From positions 1 through 34,999 of the forward strand of contig JAJTCR010000001.1 of NCBI GenBank assembly GCA_021325695.1: a stretch of DNA of 34,999 nucleotides. Direction: 5' to 3'. The notes under the pieces are model-generated. The model was given only the letters and a program-made list of their open reading frames with translations, did not search any database and was not told where the DNA came from. Origin of the DNA: Steroidobacteraceae bacterium (GTDB taxonomy: Bacteria > Pseudomonadota > Gammaproteobacteria > Steroidobacterales > Steroidobacteraceae). Shown here in pieces: positions 13,606-22,062 of this stretch. A program made the translations under genes and the position numbers. How positions within the stretch are numbered: the first letter of the stretch is position 1; each line of letters opens with the position of its first letter.

Positions 13606-14832
13606 TCAGCGGAACATCAGGCGCAGGCTGTCCCAGGTGCGCCCGAAGAAACCCGCCTGCACGACGTCCGTCGCCGGATAGAGGTCATAGGCGGCGACCG
13701 GCGCCCCGTCGACGACGATCCGGGTCTTGCCGACGGCCTTGTTGCTCGACAGCGGCGCCTCGAGCGTCTCCGGCAGCTCGAACTCTGCCTTGACGCTGCC
13801 GACGCGGCCGCGCTGGCTCGTCACGTAGAGGTCGCGCTTGAGCGCCAGCCCGACGTCTTCGTCCTTGCCCTTCCAGACCCGTGCAGTCGTGAGCGGCTGA
13901 CCCGCGGCATAGACGCGCTTGGTCTCGAAGAAGTTGAAGCCGTAGTTGAGCAATGCGGCGCTCGCGTCCTCGCGCGCCCGCATCGAGTCGGTGCCGAGCA
14001 CGACGCTGACCAGGCGCATGCCCTCGCGCTTCGCCGAAGCGATCAGGCAGTAGCCCGCGGTCTCGGTGTGTCCCGTCTTGACGCCATCGACGGTCGAGTC
14101 GCGCCACAGAAGGCCGTTGCGGTTCTGTTGCGTGATGCCGTTCCAGCCGAACTCGCGCTGGGCGTAGAGCTTGTAGTACTCCGGGAACTCGTGGATCAGC
14201 GCGCTCGCCAGCGTCGCGGCATCGCGCGCGCTCATGTAGTGCTCGGGGCCGGGCATGCCGGGCGAATTCGTGAAGTGCGAATTGGTCATGCCGAGCTGCT
14301 TTGCGTAGGTGTTCATCATCTGCACGAAGGTTTCTTCCGTGCCGCCGACTTTCTCGGCGAGCGCGACCGTCGCGTCATTGCCCGACTGCACGATCATGCC
14401 CTGCAGCAGGTCATTGACCGAGACCTGCTTGCCGACCTCGATGAACATGCGCGAGCCTTCCTGTCTCCAGGCACGCTCGCTGATCGTGACCATGTCGTCG
14501 GTCTTGATGCGGCCTTCCTTGAGCGCCTTGAACACCGCATACGCGGTCATCAGCTTGGTGAGGCTCGCCGGCTCCTGGCGTGTATCGGGCTCGAGCGCCG
14601 CGAGCACGCGGCCGCTGTCGTGGTCGATCACGATGAAGCTGCGCGCCTTGAGTTCCGGCGGCGGCGGGACGGCCGTGGTTGCCGACGACGTGGTGGCGGG
14701 CGCCGCCTCGGCGGGTGTCGCGGTCGCGGCCGCGGCGTCCGTGGTCTGCTCGTCGTCGGAGCCGCAACCGGTGAGGGCAAGGCCGAGTCCGGCGGCGAGC
14801 GCCAGCGCGAGGAGGGAATGCTTGAGGGTCAT
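13606..14832 (-). CDS. dacC: D-alanyl-D-alanine carboxypeptidase (PBP5/6 family) with lipoprotein signal
   Basis: The enzyme removes the terminal D-alanine from peptidoglycan stem peptides in the periplasm. The 408-residue product has the active-site motifs SLTK (Ser89, Lys92), SGN (149-151) and KTG (251-253), followed by the PBP5-type C-terminal beta domain and a final segment GFFGRTWDSLRLMFR that could form the usual amphipathic anchor. Unusually, the N-terminus has a lipobox LTGC (cysteine 23) followed by an Ala/Thr/Pro-rich linker of about 35 residues, so the mature protein may also be lipidated. The gene lies 38 bp after mltB. The choice between the dacA and dacC names is arbitrary. Confidence 0.93.
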   Translation of the reverse strand: MTLKHSLLALALAAGLGLALTGCGSDDEQTTDAAAATATPAEAAPATTSSATTAVPPPPELKARSFIVIDHDSGRVLAALEPDTRQEPASLTKLMTAYAVFKALKEGRIKTDDMVTISERAWRQEGSRMFIEVGKQVSVNDLLQGMIVQSGNDATVALAEKVGGTEETFVQMMNTYAKQLGMTNSHFTNSPGMPGPEHYMSARDAATLASALIHEFPEYYKLYAQREFGWNGITQQNRNGLLWRDSTVDGVKTGHTETAGYCLIASAKREGMRLVSVVLGTDSMRAREDASAALLNYGFNFFETKRVYAAGQPLTTARVWKGKDEDVGLALKRDLYVTSQRGRVGSVKAEFELPETLEAPLSSNKAVGKTRIVVDGAPVAAYDLYPATDVVQAGFFGRTWDSLRLMFR

Positions 14833-14870
14833 GTTCAGCGTCTGGAACCGTTGCGTGAAGTGAAAGGAAA

Positions 14871-15938
14871 TTACCGGGCCGGCCTCGGCGGCGTCGAGGC
14901 CGGCGCCGCGACGGCCGCAGCGAGGGCCTGTGCGAGGTCGGCCACCGCGCTCGCGTACAAGTGACTGCGGTTATACCGCGTAATCGCGTGAAAGTTCGCG
15001 AAGCCCACGCGGTACTCGTTGCCGAAGCCGACCGGGAGCGAGATCACCGTGGCGGGCGTCGCATCGGGCAGCGAGCTGTCGAAACGAATTCCGCGCTTGC
15101 GCAGGGAGCCCACGGTCTCGGGCAAGCCGATCTTGCCGAACTCGAAACCGGCAAGGTCGGCGCCGGTCACGTCGGCCGGCAGCATGACCGGCCGGTCGGC
15201 TTCCCAGCCATGCACCTTCAGGTAGTTGCCGACGCTCGCGAACACGTCCGCCCAGTCGTTCCAGAGATCGCGCACGCCGTCGCCGTCGCCGTCGACCGCC
15301 CACTTGCGGAAACTCGTCGGCATGAACTGCGGAATGCCCATCGCGCCGGCATACGACCCGAGGGGCCCGAGCGGATCGAGCTTTTCCTCGCGCGCCATCA
15401 GCAGGAACTGTTCGAGTTCGCCGCGAAAGAACGGCGAACGCGGCGGATAGTCGAACGCGAGCGTCGCGAGCGCGTCCGCGACGCGGTACCTGCCGACGTT
15501 CTCGCCGTAGAAGGTTTCGACGCCGACGATGGCGAGCAGGACTTCCGCGGGCACGCCGCTCGAGCGCGTCGCCTGCTCGAGTTCGGCGCGGCGCTGCGCG
15601 TGCACGGCGACGCCGCGTGCGATGCGCCGGTCGGTCAGGAACTTGGCGCGGTACTCGGTCCAGGTGAGGGCGCGCTCGGCCGGGCGTGCAATGGCCTGCA
15701 AAATGGCGGGCTTCGACTCGACCTGCGCGAACGTCGCCGCGAGCGGGCCTGGTTCGAACGCGTGTCGGCTCGCGACGTCCGCGATGAACGCGGCGACGTC
15801 CGCGCGACCCGGATCGAGGGCCTGCGCCACGACGAGGCCCGGTGACACACAGGCGGCGAGGGCGGCGAGCGCGAGCGAGACAACGCCGAGGCGGGACGGG
15901 CGATGTGAGGCCCGTCGGAGTGGACGATTCCTTGTCAC
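14871..15938 (-). CDS. mltB: Membrane-bound lytic murein transglycosylase B
   Basis: MltB cleaves the MurNAc-GlcNAc bond with formation of 1,6-anhydroMurNAc, making space for wall growth and releasing muropeptides. The 355-residue protein has the family 103 catalytic glutamate in IVGVETFYGENVGRY (Glu141), the GAMGIPQFMPTSF segment, and a DGDGDG loop that resembles a calcium-binding site. A lipobox LAAC (27-30) suggests a lipoprotein, although a signal-peptidase I site after VVAQA is also possible. The start is GTG (15938-15936) overlapping the rodA stop as GTGA. Its product can feed the AmgK/MurU recycling route encoded nearby. Confidence 0.94.
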   Translation of the reverse strand: MTRNRPLRRASHRPSRLGVVSLALAALAACVSPGLVVAQALDPGRADVAAFIADVASRHAFEPGPLAATFAQVESKPAILQAIARPAERALTWTEYRAKFLTDRRIARGVAVHAQRRAELEQATRSSGVPAEVLLAIVGVETFYGENVGRYRVADALATLAFDYPPRSPFFRGELEQFLLMAREEKLDPLGPLGSYAGAMGIPQFMPTSFRKWAVDGDGDGVRDLWNDWADVFASVGNYLKVHGWEADRPVMLPADVTGADLAGFEFGKIGLPETVGSLRKRGIRFDSSLPDATPATVISLPVGFGNEYRVGFANFHAITRYNRSHLYASAVADLAQALAAAVAAPASTPPRPAR

Positions 15939-17083
15939 GTGGAGACCAGTTTGCGGCGGGAGTGGACGGACATGAGGATACCGAAGCCTGCCATGAGGGT
16001 CACGAGCGACGTGCCCCCGTAACTGACCAGTGGCAGCGGCACGCCGACGACCGGCAGCAGCCCGGCCACCATGCCGCTGTTGACGAACACGTAGACCGAG
16101 AACGTCAGCGTCAGGCTGCCGGCGATCAGCCGCGAGAACGTGTCCTGTGCCTGCGTCGCGATATAAAGACCGCGGCCGATCACGAGCAGGTAGAGCACCA
16201 TCAGCACGAAACAGCCGACCAGGCCCCACTCCTCGCCGATCACCGCGAAGATGAAGTCGGTCGAGCGCTCCGGCAGGAACTCGAGCTGCGCCTGGCTGCC
16301 GTTCATGTAGCCCTTGCCGAACATGCCGCCCGACCCGATCGCGATCTGCGACTGGATCGTGTGATAACCGGCGCCGAGCGGGTCGGTCTGCGGGTTGAGG
16401 AAGGTGAGCACGCGCTGCTTCTGGTAGCCGTGCAGCAGGAACATCCAGACGACCGGCACCGCGGCGCCCACCAGCACGACGAGGCCGAGGATGTAGCGCA
16501 GCTGCAGGCCGGCGAGCAGGATCACGAGGCCGCCGCCGGCGACGACGAGCAGGGCCGTGCCGAGGTCTGGCTGCTCGGCGATCAGCAGCGTCGGCACCAG
16601 CACGATCATCACGACCGTGACCAGCGTGGTGAAGTCGGGTGGCAACGGCCGCTCGTGCAGGTACCACGCGCAGCAGAGCGGCACCGCGATCTTCATGAGC
16701 TCGGACGGCTGGAAGCGCACGAAGCCGAGGTCGAGCCAGCGCTGCGCACCCATTGCAACGTCGCCGACGAGGGCGACGGCAACCAGCAGCAGCACGCCGA
16801 CGCCGTACAGGAATGGCGCGCCGATGCGCATCACGCGCGGCGGGACCTGTGCCACGAACGCGATCACGCCGAGACCGAGGCCGACCCGCGCGGCCTGGCC
16901 GAGTGCAATGTGCACGTCCTCGCCCGCGGCGCTGAACAGCACGATCAGGCCGGCCGCACACACCGCCAGGACGCTGAGCAGCAGCGGTCCGTCGAGGTGC
17001 AGGGCATCGAGCAGCCGGCCAGTCAGCGTCAGCGTGCGCTGCGCGCGGCTCGAATAGCCGGGGCCGGCGATGTCGGTCCTCAT
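15935..17083 (-). CDS. rodA: Rod-shape peptidoglycan glycosyltransferase RodA
   Basis: RodA is the SEDS-family polymerase that makes glycan strands for cylindrical growth in partnership with PBP2. The 382-residue polytopic protein shows the SEDS hallmarks AQRWLDLGFVRFQPSELMK, EQPDLGTA, ERSTDFIFAV (Asp276 is the expected catalytic acid of the family) and PLVSYGGTS near the C-terminus. The ATG at 17083-17081 overlaps the mrdA stop as ATGA, and its own stop overlaps mltB, so the three are coupled. mrdB is a synonym. Proximity to mrdA separates it from the division paralogue FtsW. Confidence 0.96.
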   Translation of the reverse strand: MRTDIAGPGYSSRAQRTLTLTGRLLDALHLDGPLLLSVLAVCAAGLIVLFSAAGEDVHIALGQAARVGLGLGVIAFVAQVPPRVMRIGAPFLYGVGVLLLVAVALVGDVAMGAQRWLDLGFVRFQPSELMKIAVPLCCAWYLHERPLPPDFTTLVTVVMIVLVPTLLIAEQPDLGTALLVVAGGGLVILLAGLQLRYILGLVVLVGAAVPVVWMFLLHGYQKQRVLTFLNPQTDPLGAGYHTIQSQIAIGSGGMFGKGYMNGSQAQLEFLPERSTDFIFAVIGEEWGLVGCFVLMVLYLLVIGRGLYIATQAQDTFSRLIAGSLTLTFSVYVFVNSGMVAGLLPVVGVPLPLVSYGGTSLVTLMAGFGILMSVHSRRKLVST

Positions 17084-19017
17084 TCCTCGCCTCCTGCGGG
17101 CGGCGGTGGCGTCGCGGGCGCGGGAGTCGCCGCGGGTGCCTGGGTGGGCGGCAACAGGTACGCGTCGAACACCTTGCGTGCGATCGGCGCGGCGGTGCCG
17201 CTGCCGCTGCGGCCGTTCTCCACGAGCACGGCCACGGCGAGCTTCGGTGCATCGGCCGGCGCGAACGCGATGAACAGCGCGTGGTCGCGCAACCGCTCGT
17301 TCAGCGCCGCTTCGTTGTATTTCTCGTTCTGGCCGACCGTGAAGACCTGCGCCGTGCCGGTCTTGCCGGCGATCTGGTACGGCGCGCCGGCCTGGGATCG
17401 ATAGGCGGTGCCGCCCGGACTCATCACGCCGACCATGCCGCCGATGATCACGTCCCACGAAGTGGGGTCCTTCACCTTGACCTCCGGCAATTCTCGCGGC
17501 GGGATCTCGCGGACCTGCCCGGTGGTGGAACTGCGCACGGCACGCACCAGTCGTGGGGCGAAGCGCTTACCGCGCGTCGCGACCGTCGCGGCCGCGTGGG
17601 CGAGCTGCAGCGGTGTCGCGAGCATGTAGCCCTGGCCGATGCCTGCGATCACGGTCTCGCCCGGGAACCACACCTGCAGCGCCTTGGTCTTGAAGGCTTT
17701 CTTCTTCCAGGCGCGCGAAGGGACGAGCCCGTCGCGTTCGCCGAGCACGTCGATGCCGGTCGGACTGCCGAGGCCGAACTGCACCAGGAAATCGTGCAGG
17801 CGGTCGATCCCGATCTGGTCCGAGACGCCGTAAAAGTAGGTGTCGCACGACTGTGAAATCGCGCGCTTCATGTCGACGGTGCCGTGGCCGCCGCGCTTCC
17901 AGTCTCGATAACGGTGGCTCGATCCCGGGAATTGCCAGACGCCCCTGCAGAAGCGCGTGTTCTCCGGGACGGTGACGCCGTACTCGAGCGCGGCGAGCGC
18001 GACCAGCGGCTTGATCGTCGAGCCGGGTGGATAGACGCCGCGCAACGCGCGGTCGTAGAGCGGCCGGTCGATGTTGTCCTCGAGCGCACGGTACTCGGGG
18101 ACCGTGAGCCCGCGCGCGAAACCGTTCGGATCGAACGTCGGCGTGCTCACGAACGCGAGCACGTCGCCATTGGCGGGATCGATCGCCACGACGGCCGCGC
18201 GCTGAGTGCCGAGTGCGGCCTCCACCACCCGTTGCAGGTTCGCGTCGATCGACAGCAGCAGGTCGTCGCCCGCGATCGGCTCCTGGCGTTCGAGCGCCGG
18301 CGCACTGACGCCGACGCGGTCGACGCGGCGGCCCTGCGCGTTGACGAGCAGCTGCTGGTAGCCCGTGTCGCCGTGGAGCAGGTCCTCGAAGTTGCGCTCG
18401 ACACCGAGCTTGCCGATCAGCGTCGTGCCGGCATACTTGGCCTCGTCGATCCGCTCCTGGTCCTTCTCGCTGATCGCGCCGACGTAGCCGATCGCGTGCA
18501 CGCCCACGCCGACGTTCGGATAGAAACGAGTGAGCCGCGGGCGGATCTCGACCCCGGGGAAATCGGGCCGGTGCACCGCGAAGCGCGCGAGTTCCTCCTC
18601 GGACAGCTGCAGCCTGACCGGCACGGCGTCGAAGGGACGGCGAGCCAGGATCGCGCGGCGCGTCCGCTCGACCTCCTCGGGGGCGACCAGCTGCAGCTCG
18701 ACCAGCCGCGCGAGCGTGTCGTCGAGGTCCGGTGTCTGCTCGCGCGTGAGCTCGAGCTGGTAGGCCGGCCGGTTGAGCGCGAGCGGCTCGCCGCGGCGGT
18801 CGAGGATCAGGCCGCGCGGCGGGGGAATCGGGTCGATGCGGATCCGGTTGCCCTGCGACAGCTCGCTGAAATAGTCGTGCCGCACGACCTGCAGCCAGAA
18901 CATCCGTGCGAACAGCACGCCGACCAGCAGGAAGATGACCATCGAGGCCGCGACGACGCGACGCCCGAACATGCGCTGCTCGGCGTTGTGGTCCTTGAGC
19001 CGGGAATGCCTTGGCAT
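17080..19017 (-). CDS. mrdA: Penicillin-binding protein 2, elongation transpeptidase
   Basis: PBP2 cross-links new peptidoglycan in the elongasome and activates RodA. The 645-residue protein has one N-terminal membrane helix (about 21-43), a PBP dimerisation domain, and a transpeptidase domain with STIK (Ser333, Lys336), SCD (390-392, the PBP2 form of the second motif) and KTG (552-554). The C-terminus ends in an Ala/Pro-rich tail. The ATG at 19017 lies 13 bp after the mreD stop. The end overlaps rodA as ATGA. Any open frame further upstream would cut into mreD. Confidence 0.97.
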   Translation of the reverse strand: MPRHSRLKDHNAEQRMFGRRVVAASMVIFLLVGVLFARMFWLQVVRHDYFSELSQGNRIRIDPIPPPRGLILDRRGEPLALNRPAYQLELTREQTPDLDDTLARLVELQLVAPEEVERTRRAILARRPFDAVPVRLQLSEEELARFAVHRPDFPGVEIRPRLTRFYPNVGVGVHAIGYVGAISEKDQERIDEAKYAGTTLIGKLGVERNFEDLLHGDTGYQQLLVNAQGRRVDRVGVSAPALERQEPIAGDDLLLSIDANLQRVVEAALGTQRAAVVAIDPANGDVLAFVSTPTFDPNGFARGLTVPEYRALEDNIDRPLYDRALRGVYPPGSTIKPLVALAALEYGVTVPENTRFCRGVWQFPGSSHRYRDWKRGGHGTVDMKRAISQSCDTYFYGVSDQIGIDRLHDFLVQFGLGSPTGIDVLGERDGLVPSRAWKKKAFKTKALQVWFPGETVIAGIGQGYMLATPLQLAHAAATVATRGKRFAPRLVRAVRSSTTGQVREIPPRELPEVKVKDPTSWDVIIGGMVGVMSPGGTAYRSQAGAPYQIAGKTGTAQVFTVGQNEKYNEAALNERLRDHALFIAFAPADAPKLAVAVLVENGRSGSGTAAPIARKVFDAYLLPPTQAPAATPAPATPPPPAGGEE

Positions 19018-19030
19018 GGCCGGCGCGCGC

Positions 19031-19516
19031 TCAGGCGGAGCGGCGCGTGAGCGAGTCGCCCAGGGCGACGACGAGTGGCCAGAGCAGCGCGCCCGAGAAA
19101 ACGGGCAGCCACCGGCCCCAGGCGGTATAGCCGTGGCCGGTGAGGCCATCGATCCAGAAGATCACGAAGTGATACAGCGCCAGCAGCAGCAGGACGATCG
19201 CCGCCTGCTGCAGGATCGGGAACATCCGCATCTGCAGCTGCAGCTTGTGCGTCACGTATCCGACGAGCAGGAAACCGAGCGCGTGCTGGCCGAGCACCAT
19301 GCCGCGCAGCACGTCCAGGAACAGCCCGGACAGCCAGGCGTAGCCGAGGCCCGCGATGCGCGGGCTGGTCAGGATGAAATAGATCATCGCGAGCAGCGCG
19401 AGGTCGGGGCGCACGGGGTCGAGCCACGCGGGCAGCGGGATGATCGCGAGCACGAGGCCGGCGGCCATGCTGAGCCAGTACAGCAGCCGGCGCGCGAACA
19501 TGCTTTGCTGGCGCAT
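19031..19516 (-). CDS. mreD: Rod-shape-determining membrane protein MreD
   Basis: MreD is an inner-membrane partner of MreC in the elongasome. The 161-residue protein is very hydrophobic, with about five membrane segments, and contains the conserved GLFLDVLRG and LGQHALGF stretch near residues 65-82. The ATG at 19516-19514 shares its first base with the end of the mreC stop (TGATG). A GTG immediately before it (19519) would add one residue and cannot be excluded. It is located between mreC and mrdA, the usual order. Confidence 0.95.
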   Translation of the reverse strand: MRQQSMFARRLLYWLSMAAGLVLAIIPLPAWLDPVRPDLALLAMIYFILTSPRIAGLGYAWLSGLFLDVLRGMVLGQHALGFLLVGYVTHKLQLQMRMFPILQQAAIVLLLLALYHFVIFWIDGLTGHGYTAWGRWLPVFSGALLWPLVVALGDSLTRRSA

Positions 19517-20484
19517 CACTCGCCCCCCGATTCGGGCGGCGCGGGCGGCGGCGTCGACTGGGTGGCCGCCGGCGTTGCACTGCCGGCACTGCCCGGTGCG
19601 CTTGCCTCGGGCGGGGACGCGGCCGCCGCTGGTTCACTTGCGGGCGGCGCCGTGAACCAGACGAGCAGGACCTCGCGCGCGCGGTCGAGTCCGGCCGTCG
19701 GCCGCGCGTCGACCGTCGCGAACATGCTGCCGGCACGCTTGATCCGGGTGACCTGCGCGACCGGATAGCCCGGCGGGAAGACACCGCCCAGGCCGGTGGA
19801 GATCAGCAGGTCGCCGGGTTGCAGGTCCGATTCGACGGTCACGAACGGCAATGAAAGCTTGTTGATGTCGCCGGTCCCGACCGCGATCGTTCGCACGCCG
19901 CTGCGGTTGGACTGCACCGGAATGGCGTGCTCGGCGTCACTGATCAGGATGACTTCGGACGTTGCGGCATTGACCTTGGTGATCTGGCCGAAGATGCCCT
20001 CGCCGTCGAGCACAGCCTGGCCGCGGAACACGCCGTCCACTGCGCCCTTGTCGAGCAGCACGCGGTGCCGGAACGGGTCGAGGTCGACGTTCAGGATCGA
20101 CGCGACCAACGCCTTCTCGGCCACGCCGGCGGTGTTCGCGCGCATGTCGCGCAGCCGGCGGTTCTCCTCCTCGAGCGCCGCGAACCGCTGCAGCTGCAGG
20201 TTCGCGAGCCGCAGTCGCGCGGTGAGTTCGAGCTTCTCCTGCCGGAGCCGTCCGCGGTCCGCGAACGAGCCCGTGACCCAATCCGTCGCGCGAAACGGGA
20301 AGTCGACGGCACGCTGCACCGGGTGCACGACCGCGCTCAGCCACGCGCGCACCTGGTCGATCTGGTGATAGCGCTGGTCCGCCACCATGAGGCCGATCGA
20401 CATGGCCGCGAGCGTCAGGAAATAGGCCGTGAGGGGCGGGCCCCGGCCGATGATCGGTCGCGAGTCGTGCGCTAGTTCGACCAC
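19516..20484 (-). CDS. mreC: Rod-shape-determining protein MreC
   Basis: MreC is a bitopic protein linking cytoplasmic MreB to periplasmic PBP2. The 322-residue product has an N-terminal membrane helix (about 17-36), a coiled coil (about 75-115) and a double beta-barrel domain with FGQITKVN and LLISTGLGGVFPPGYPV. The last 45 residues or so form an Ala/Pro/Ser-rich tail, probably disordered. The start is GTG (20484-20482), 21 bp after the mreB stop. mreD begins at its stop codon. Confidence 0.95.
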   Translation of the reverse strand: MVELAHDSRPIIGRGPPLTAYFLTLAAMSIGLMVADQRYHQIDQVRAWLSAVVHPVQRAVDFPFRATDWVTGSFADRGRLRQEKLELTARLRLANLQLQRFAALEEENRRLRDMRANTAGVAEKALVASILNVDLDPFRHRVLLDKGAVDGVFRGQAVLDGEGIFGQITKVNAATSEVILISDAEHAIPVQSNRSGVRTIAVGTGDINKLSLPFVTVESDLQPGDLLISTGLGGVFPPGYPVAQVTRIKRAGSMFATVDARPTAGLDRAREVLLVWFTAPPASEPAAAASPPEASAPGSAGSATPAATQSTPPPAPPESGGE

Positions 20485-20505
20485 GGGGGCCGGAACGTGG
20501 GCCGG

Positions 20506-21549
20506 TCAGTCCAGGCCGAAAATGCCTGGGCCGTGCTCGTCGATCAACTCCAGCATCTTGCCGCCGCCGCGGGCCACGCAGGTGAGAGGGTCTTCGGCGA
20601 CCACCACCGGCAGGCCGGTCTCTTCCATGAGCAGCTTGTCGACGTCACGCAGCAGCGCGCCGCCGCCGGTCAGGACGATGCCGCGCTCGGCGACGTCGGA
20701 ACCGAGTTCGGGGGGCGTCTGCTCGAGCGCGGCCTTGACCGCGCCGACGATGCCTTGCAGCGGCTCCTGCAGCGCCTCGAGGATCTCGTTGGAGTTCAGC
20801 GTGAAGCTGCGCGGCACGCCCTCGGAGAGGTTGCGGCCCTTGACCGAGATTTCCTTGACGTGCTGGCCCGGGTACGCCGAGCCGATCTCGATCTTGATGC
20901 GCTCGGCCGTCGCCTCGCCGATCAGGATGCCGTAGTTGCGACGCACGTAGTTGATGATGGCCTCGTCGAAGCGATCGCCGCCGATGCGGACCGACGCCGC
21001 GTAGACGATGCCGTTCAGCGAGATCACCGCGACCTCGGACGTGCCGCCACCGATGTCGAGCACCATCGAGCCGCGAGCTTCGTGCACGGGCATGCCTGCG
21101 CCGACCGCGGCCGCCATCGGTTCCTCGATCAGTCGCACCCAGCGCGCCCCGGCACCTTCGGCCGACTCCTGGATCGCGCGCCGCTCGACCTGCGTCGAGC
21201 CATACGGCACGCACACGAGCACGCGCGGGCTCGGGCGGACCATGCGGTTGCCGTGCACCTTCTCGATGAAGAACTGCAGCATCTTCTCGGTGACGGTGAA
21301 GTCGGCAATGACGCCGTCCTTCATCGGGCGGATTGCGGTGATGTTGCCGGGCGTGCGGCCGAGCATGTTCTTCGCTTCAGTGCCGACGGCCTCGATCTTC
21401 TTGCCGCCGCGCGAAGGCTCTTCACGGATCGCGACCACCGACGGCTCGTTGAGCACGATCCCCTTGCCACGCACGTAGATCAGCGTGTTCGCCGTGCCGA
21501 GGTCGATCGAGAGGTCGTTGGAGAAGTAGCCCCGGAGTTTTTTGAACAT
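20506..21549 (-). CDS. mreB: Actin-like cell-shape protein MreB
   Basis: MreB forms membrane-associated filaments that orient lateral wall synthesis. The 347-residue protein has the amphipathic-type N-terminus MFKKLRGYFSND, the phosphate-1 motif LSIDLGTANTLIY, the phosphate-2 region MVLDIGGGTSEVAV and the adenosine-binding VLTGGGALL near residue 290. Length and motifs are those of the canonical gammaproteobacterial protein. No strong Shine-Dalgarno sequence is visible before the ATG. It is the first gene of a nine-gene run and is divergent from gatC, as in pseudomonads. Confidence 0.98.
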   Translation of the reverse strand: MFKKLRGYFSNDLSIDLGTANTLIYVRGKGIVLNEPSVVAIREEPSRGGKKIEAVGTEAKNMLGRTPGNITAIRPMKDGVIADFTVTEKMLQFFIEKVHGNRMVRPSPRVLVCVPYGSTQVERRAIQESAEGAGARWVRLIEEPMAAAVGAGMPVHEARGSMVLDIGGGTSEVAVISLNGIVYAASVRIGGDRFDEAIINYVRRNYGILIGEATAERIKIEIGSAYPGQHVKEISVKGRNLSEGVPRSFTLNSNEILEALQEPLQGIVGAVKAALEQTPPELGSDVAERGIVLTGGGALLRDVDKLLMEETGLPVVVAEDPLTCVARGGGKMLELIDEHGPGIFGLD

Positions 21550-21603
21550 TAGATGAGGAGTTCGACCCGAAGGAGGGAGCGCTGCCTTGCGCTAAATCGC
21601 GGC

Positions 21604-21632
21604 AATTTAACCACAGTCACGACTTTCGGCAA
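21604..21632 (-). promoter_or_regulatory. Putative sigma70-type promoter of the mreB operon
   Basis: On the minus strand TTGCCG (21632-21627) and TAAATT (21609-21604) are separated by exactly 17 bp. They match consensus at four of six bases each. Transcription would start near 21597, leaving a leader of about 47 nt before the mreB ATG. It lies in the 138-bp gap between mreB and gatC, the only AT-enriched stretch there. The opposite strand carries TATCAT (21642-21647), a weaker -10 candidate for gatC. Confidence 0.55.
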
Positions 21633-21687
21633 GGCGGCGTGTATCATTTGCGACCGGCTTTTTTGCTGCCTGATCGAGCTTTTCGAG

Positions 21688-21978
21688 ATGAGCCTGACCC
21701 GCAACCAGGTCGAGGGCATCGCCCGACTTGCCCGCCTCGAGATCACCGAGGCGCAAATGCCAGTGTACGTCGACAGCCTGTCCCGCATCATCGACTTCGT
21801 CGAGCAGCTTGCGGCCGCCGACACCGCCGACGTCGAACCCATGGCGCACCCGCTGGCGCAGCAGGTGCAGCGACTGCGGCCCGACGAGGTGACCGAGACC
21901 GATCGGCGCGACAAGTACCAGCACAATGCACCGAGTGTCGCTGCGGGACTCTACCTCGTGCCGAAGGTCATCGAGTGA
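21688..21978 (+). CDS. gatC: Aspartyl/glutamyl-tRNA amidotransferase subunit C
   Basis: GatC is the small stabilising subunit of GatCAB, which amidates misacylated Glu-tRNA(Gln) and Asp-tRNA(Asn) in organisms lacking the matching synthetases. The 96-residue protein has the typical VEGIARLARLEIT start and the C-terminal APSVAAGLYLVPKVIE. I chose the ATG at 21688, since the family begins near this point; the frame is open upstream to 21553 but that part lies in the mreB promoter region. An 84-bp spacer separates it from gatA. Confidence 0.95.
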   Translation: MSLTRNQVEGIARLARLEITEAQMPVYVDSLSRIIDFVEQLAAADTADVEPMAHPLAQQVQRLRPDEVTETDRRDKYQHNAPSVAAGLYLVPKVIE

Positions 21979-22062
21979 AGATGCATCCGTGACGGTGCCG
22001 TCCGGGCCCGTCGATGCCGGCGCTGCCGGTCCGCTCCAAGGTTTTTTCCCCGCAGACCCAAC

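Noticed and set aside
21979..22062. Possible terminator or attenuator between gatC and gatA (GACGG/CCGTC and CCGGC/GCCGG stems, later a T run)
   Set aside because: The stems are only five base pairs and the T run lies about 14 bases after the second stem, so it is not a convincing intrinsic terminator.
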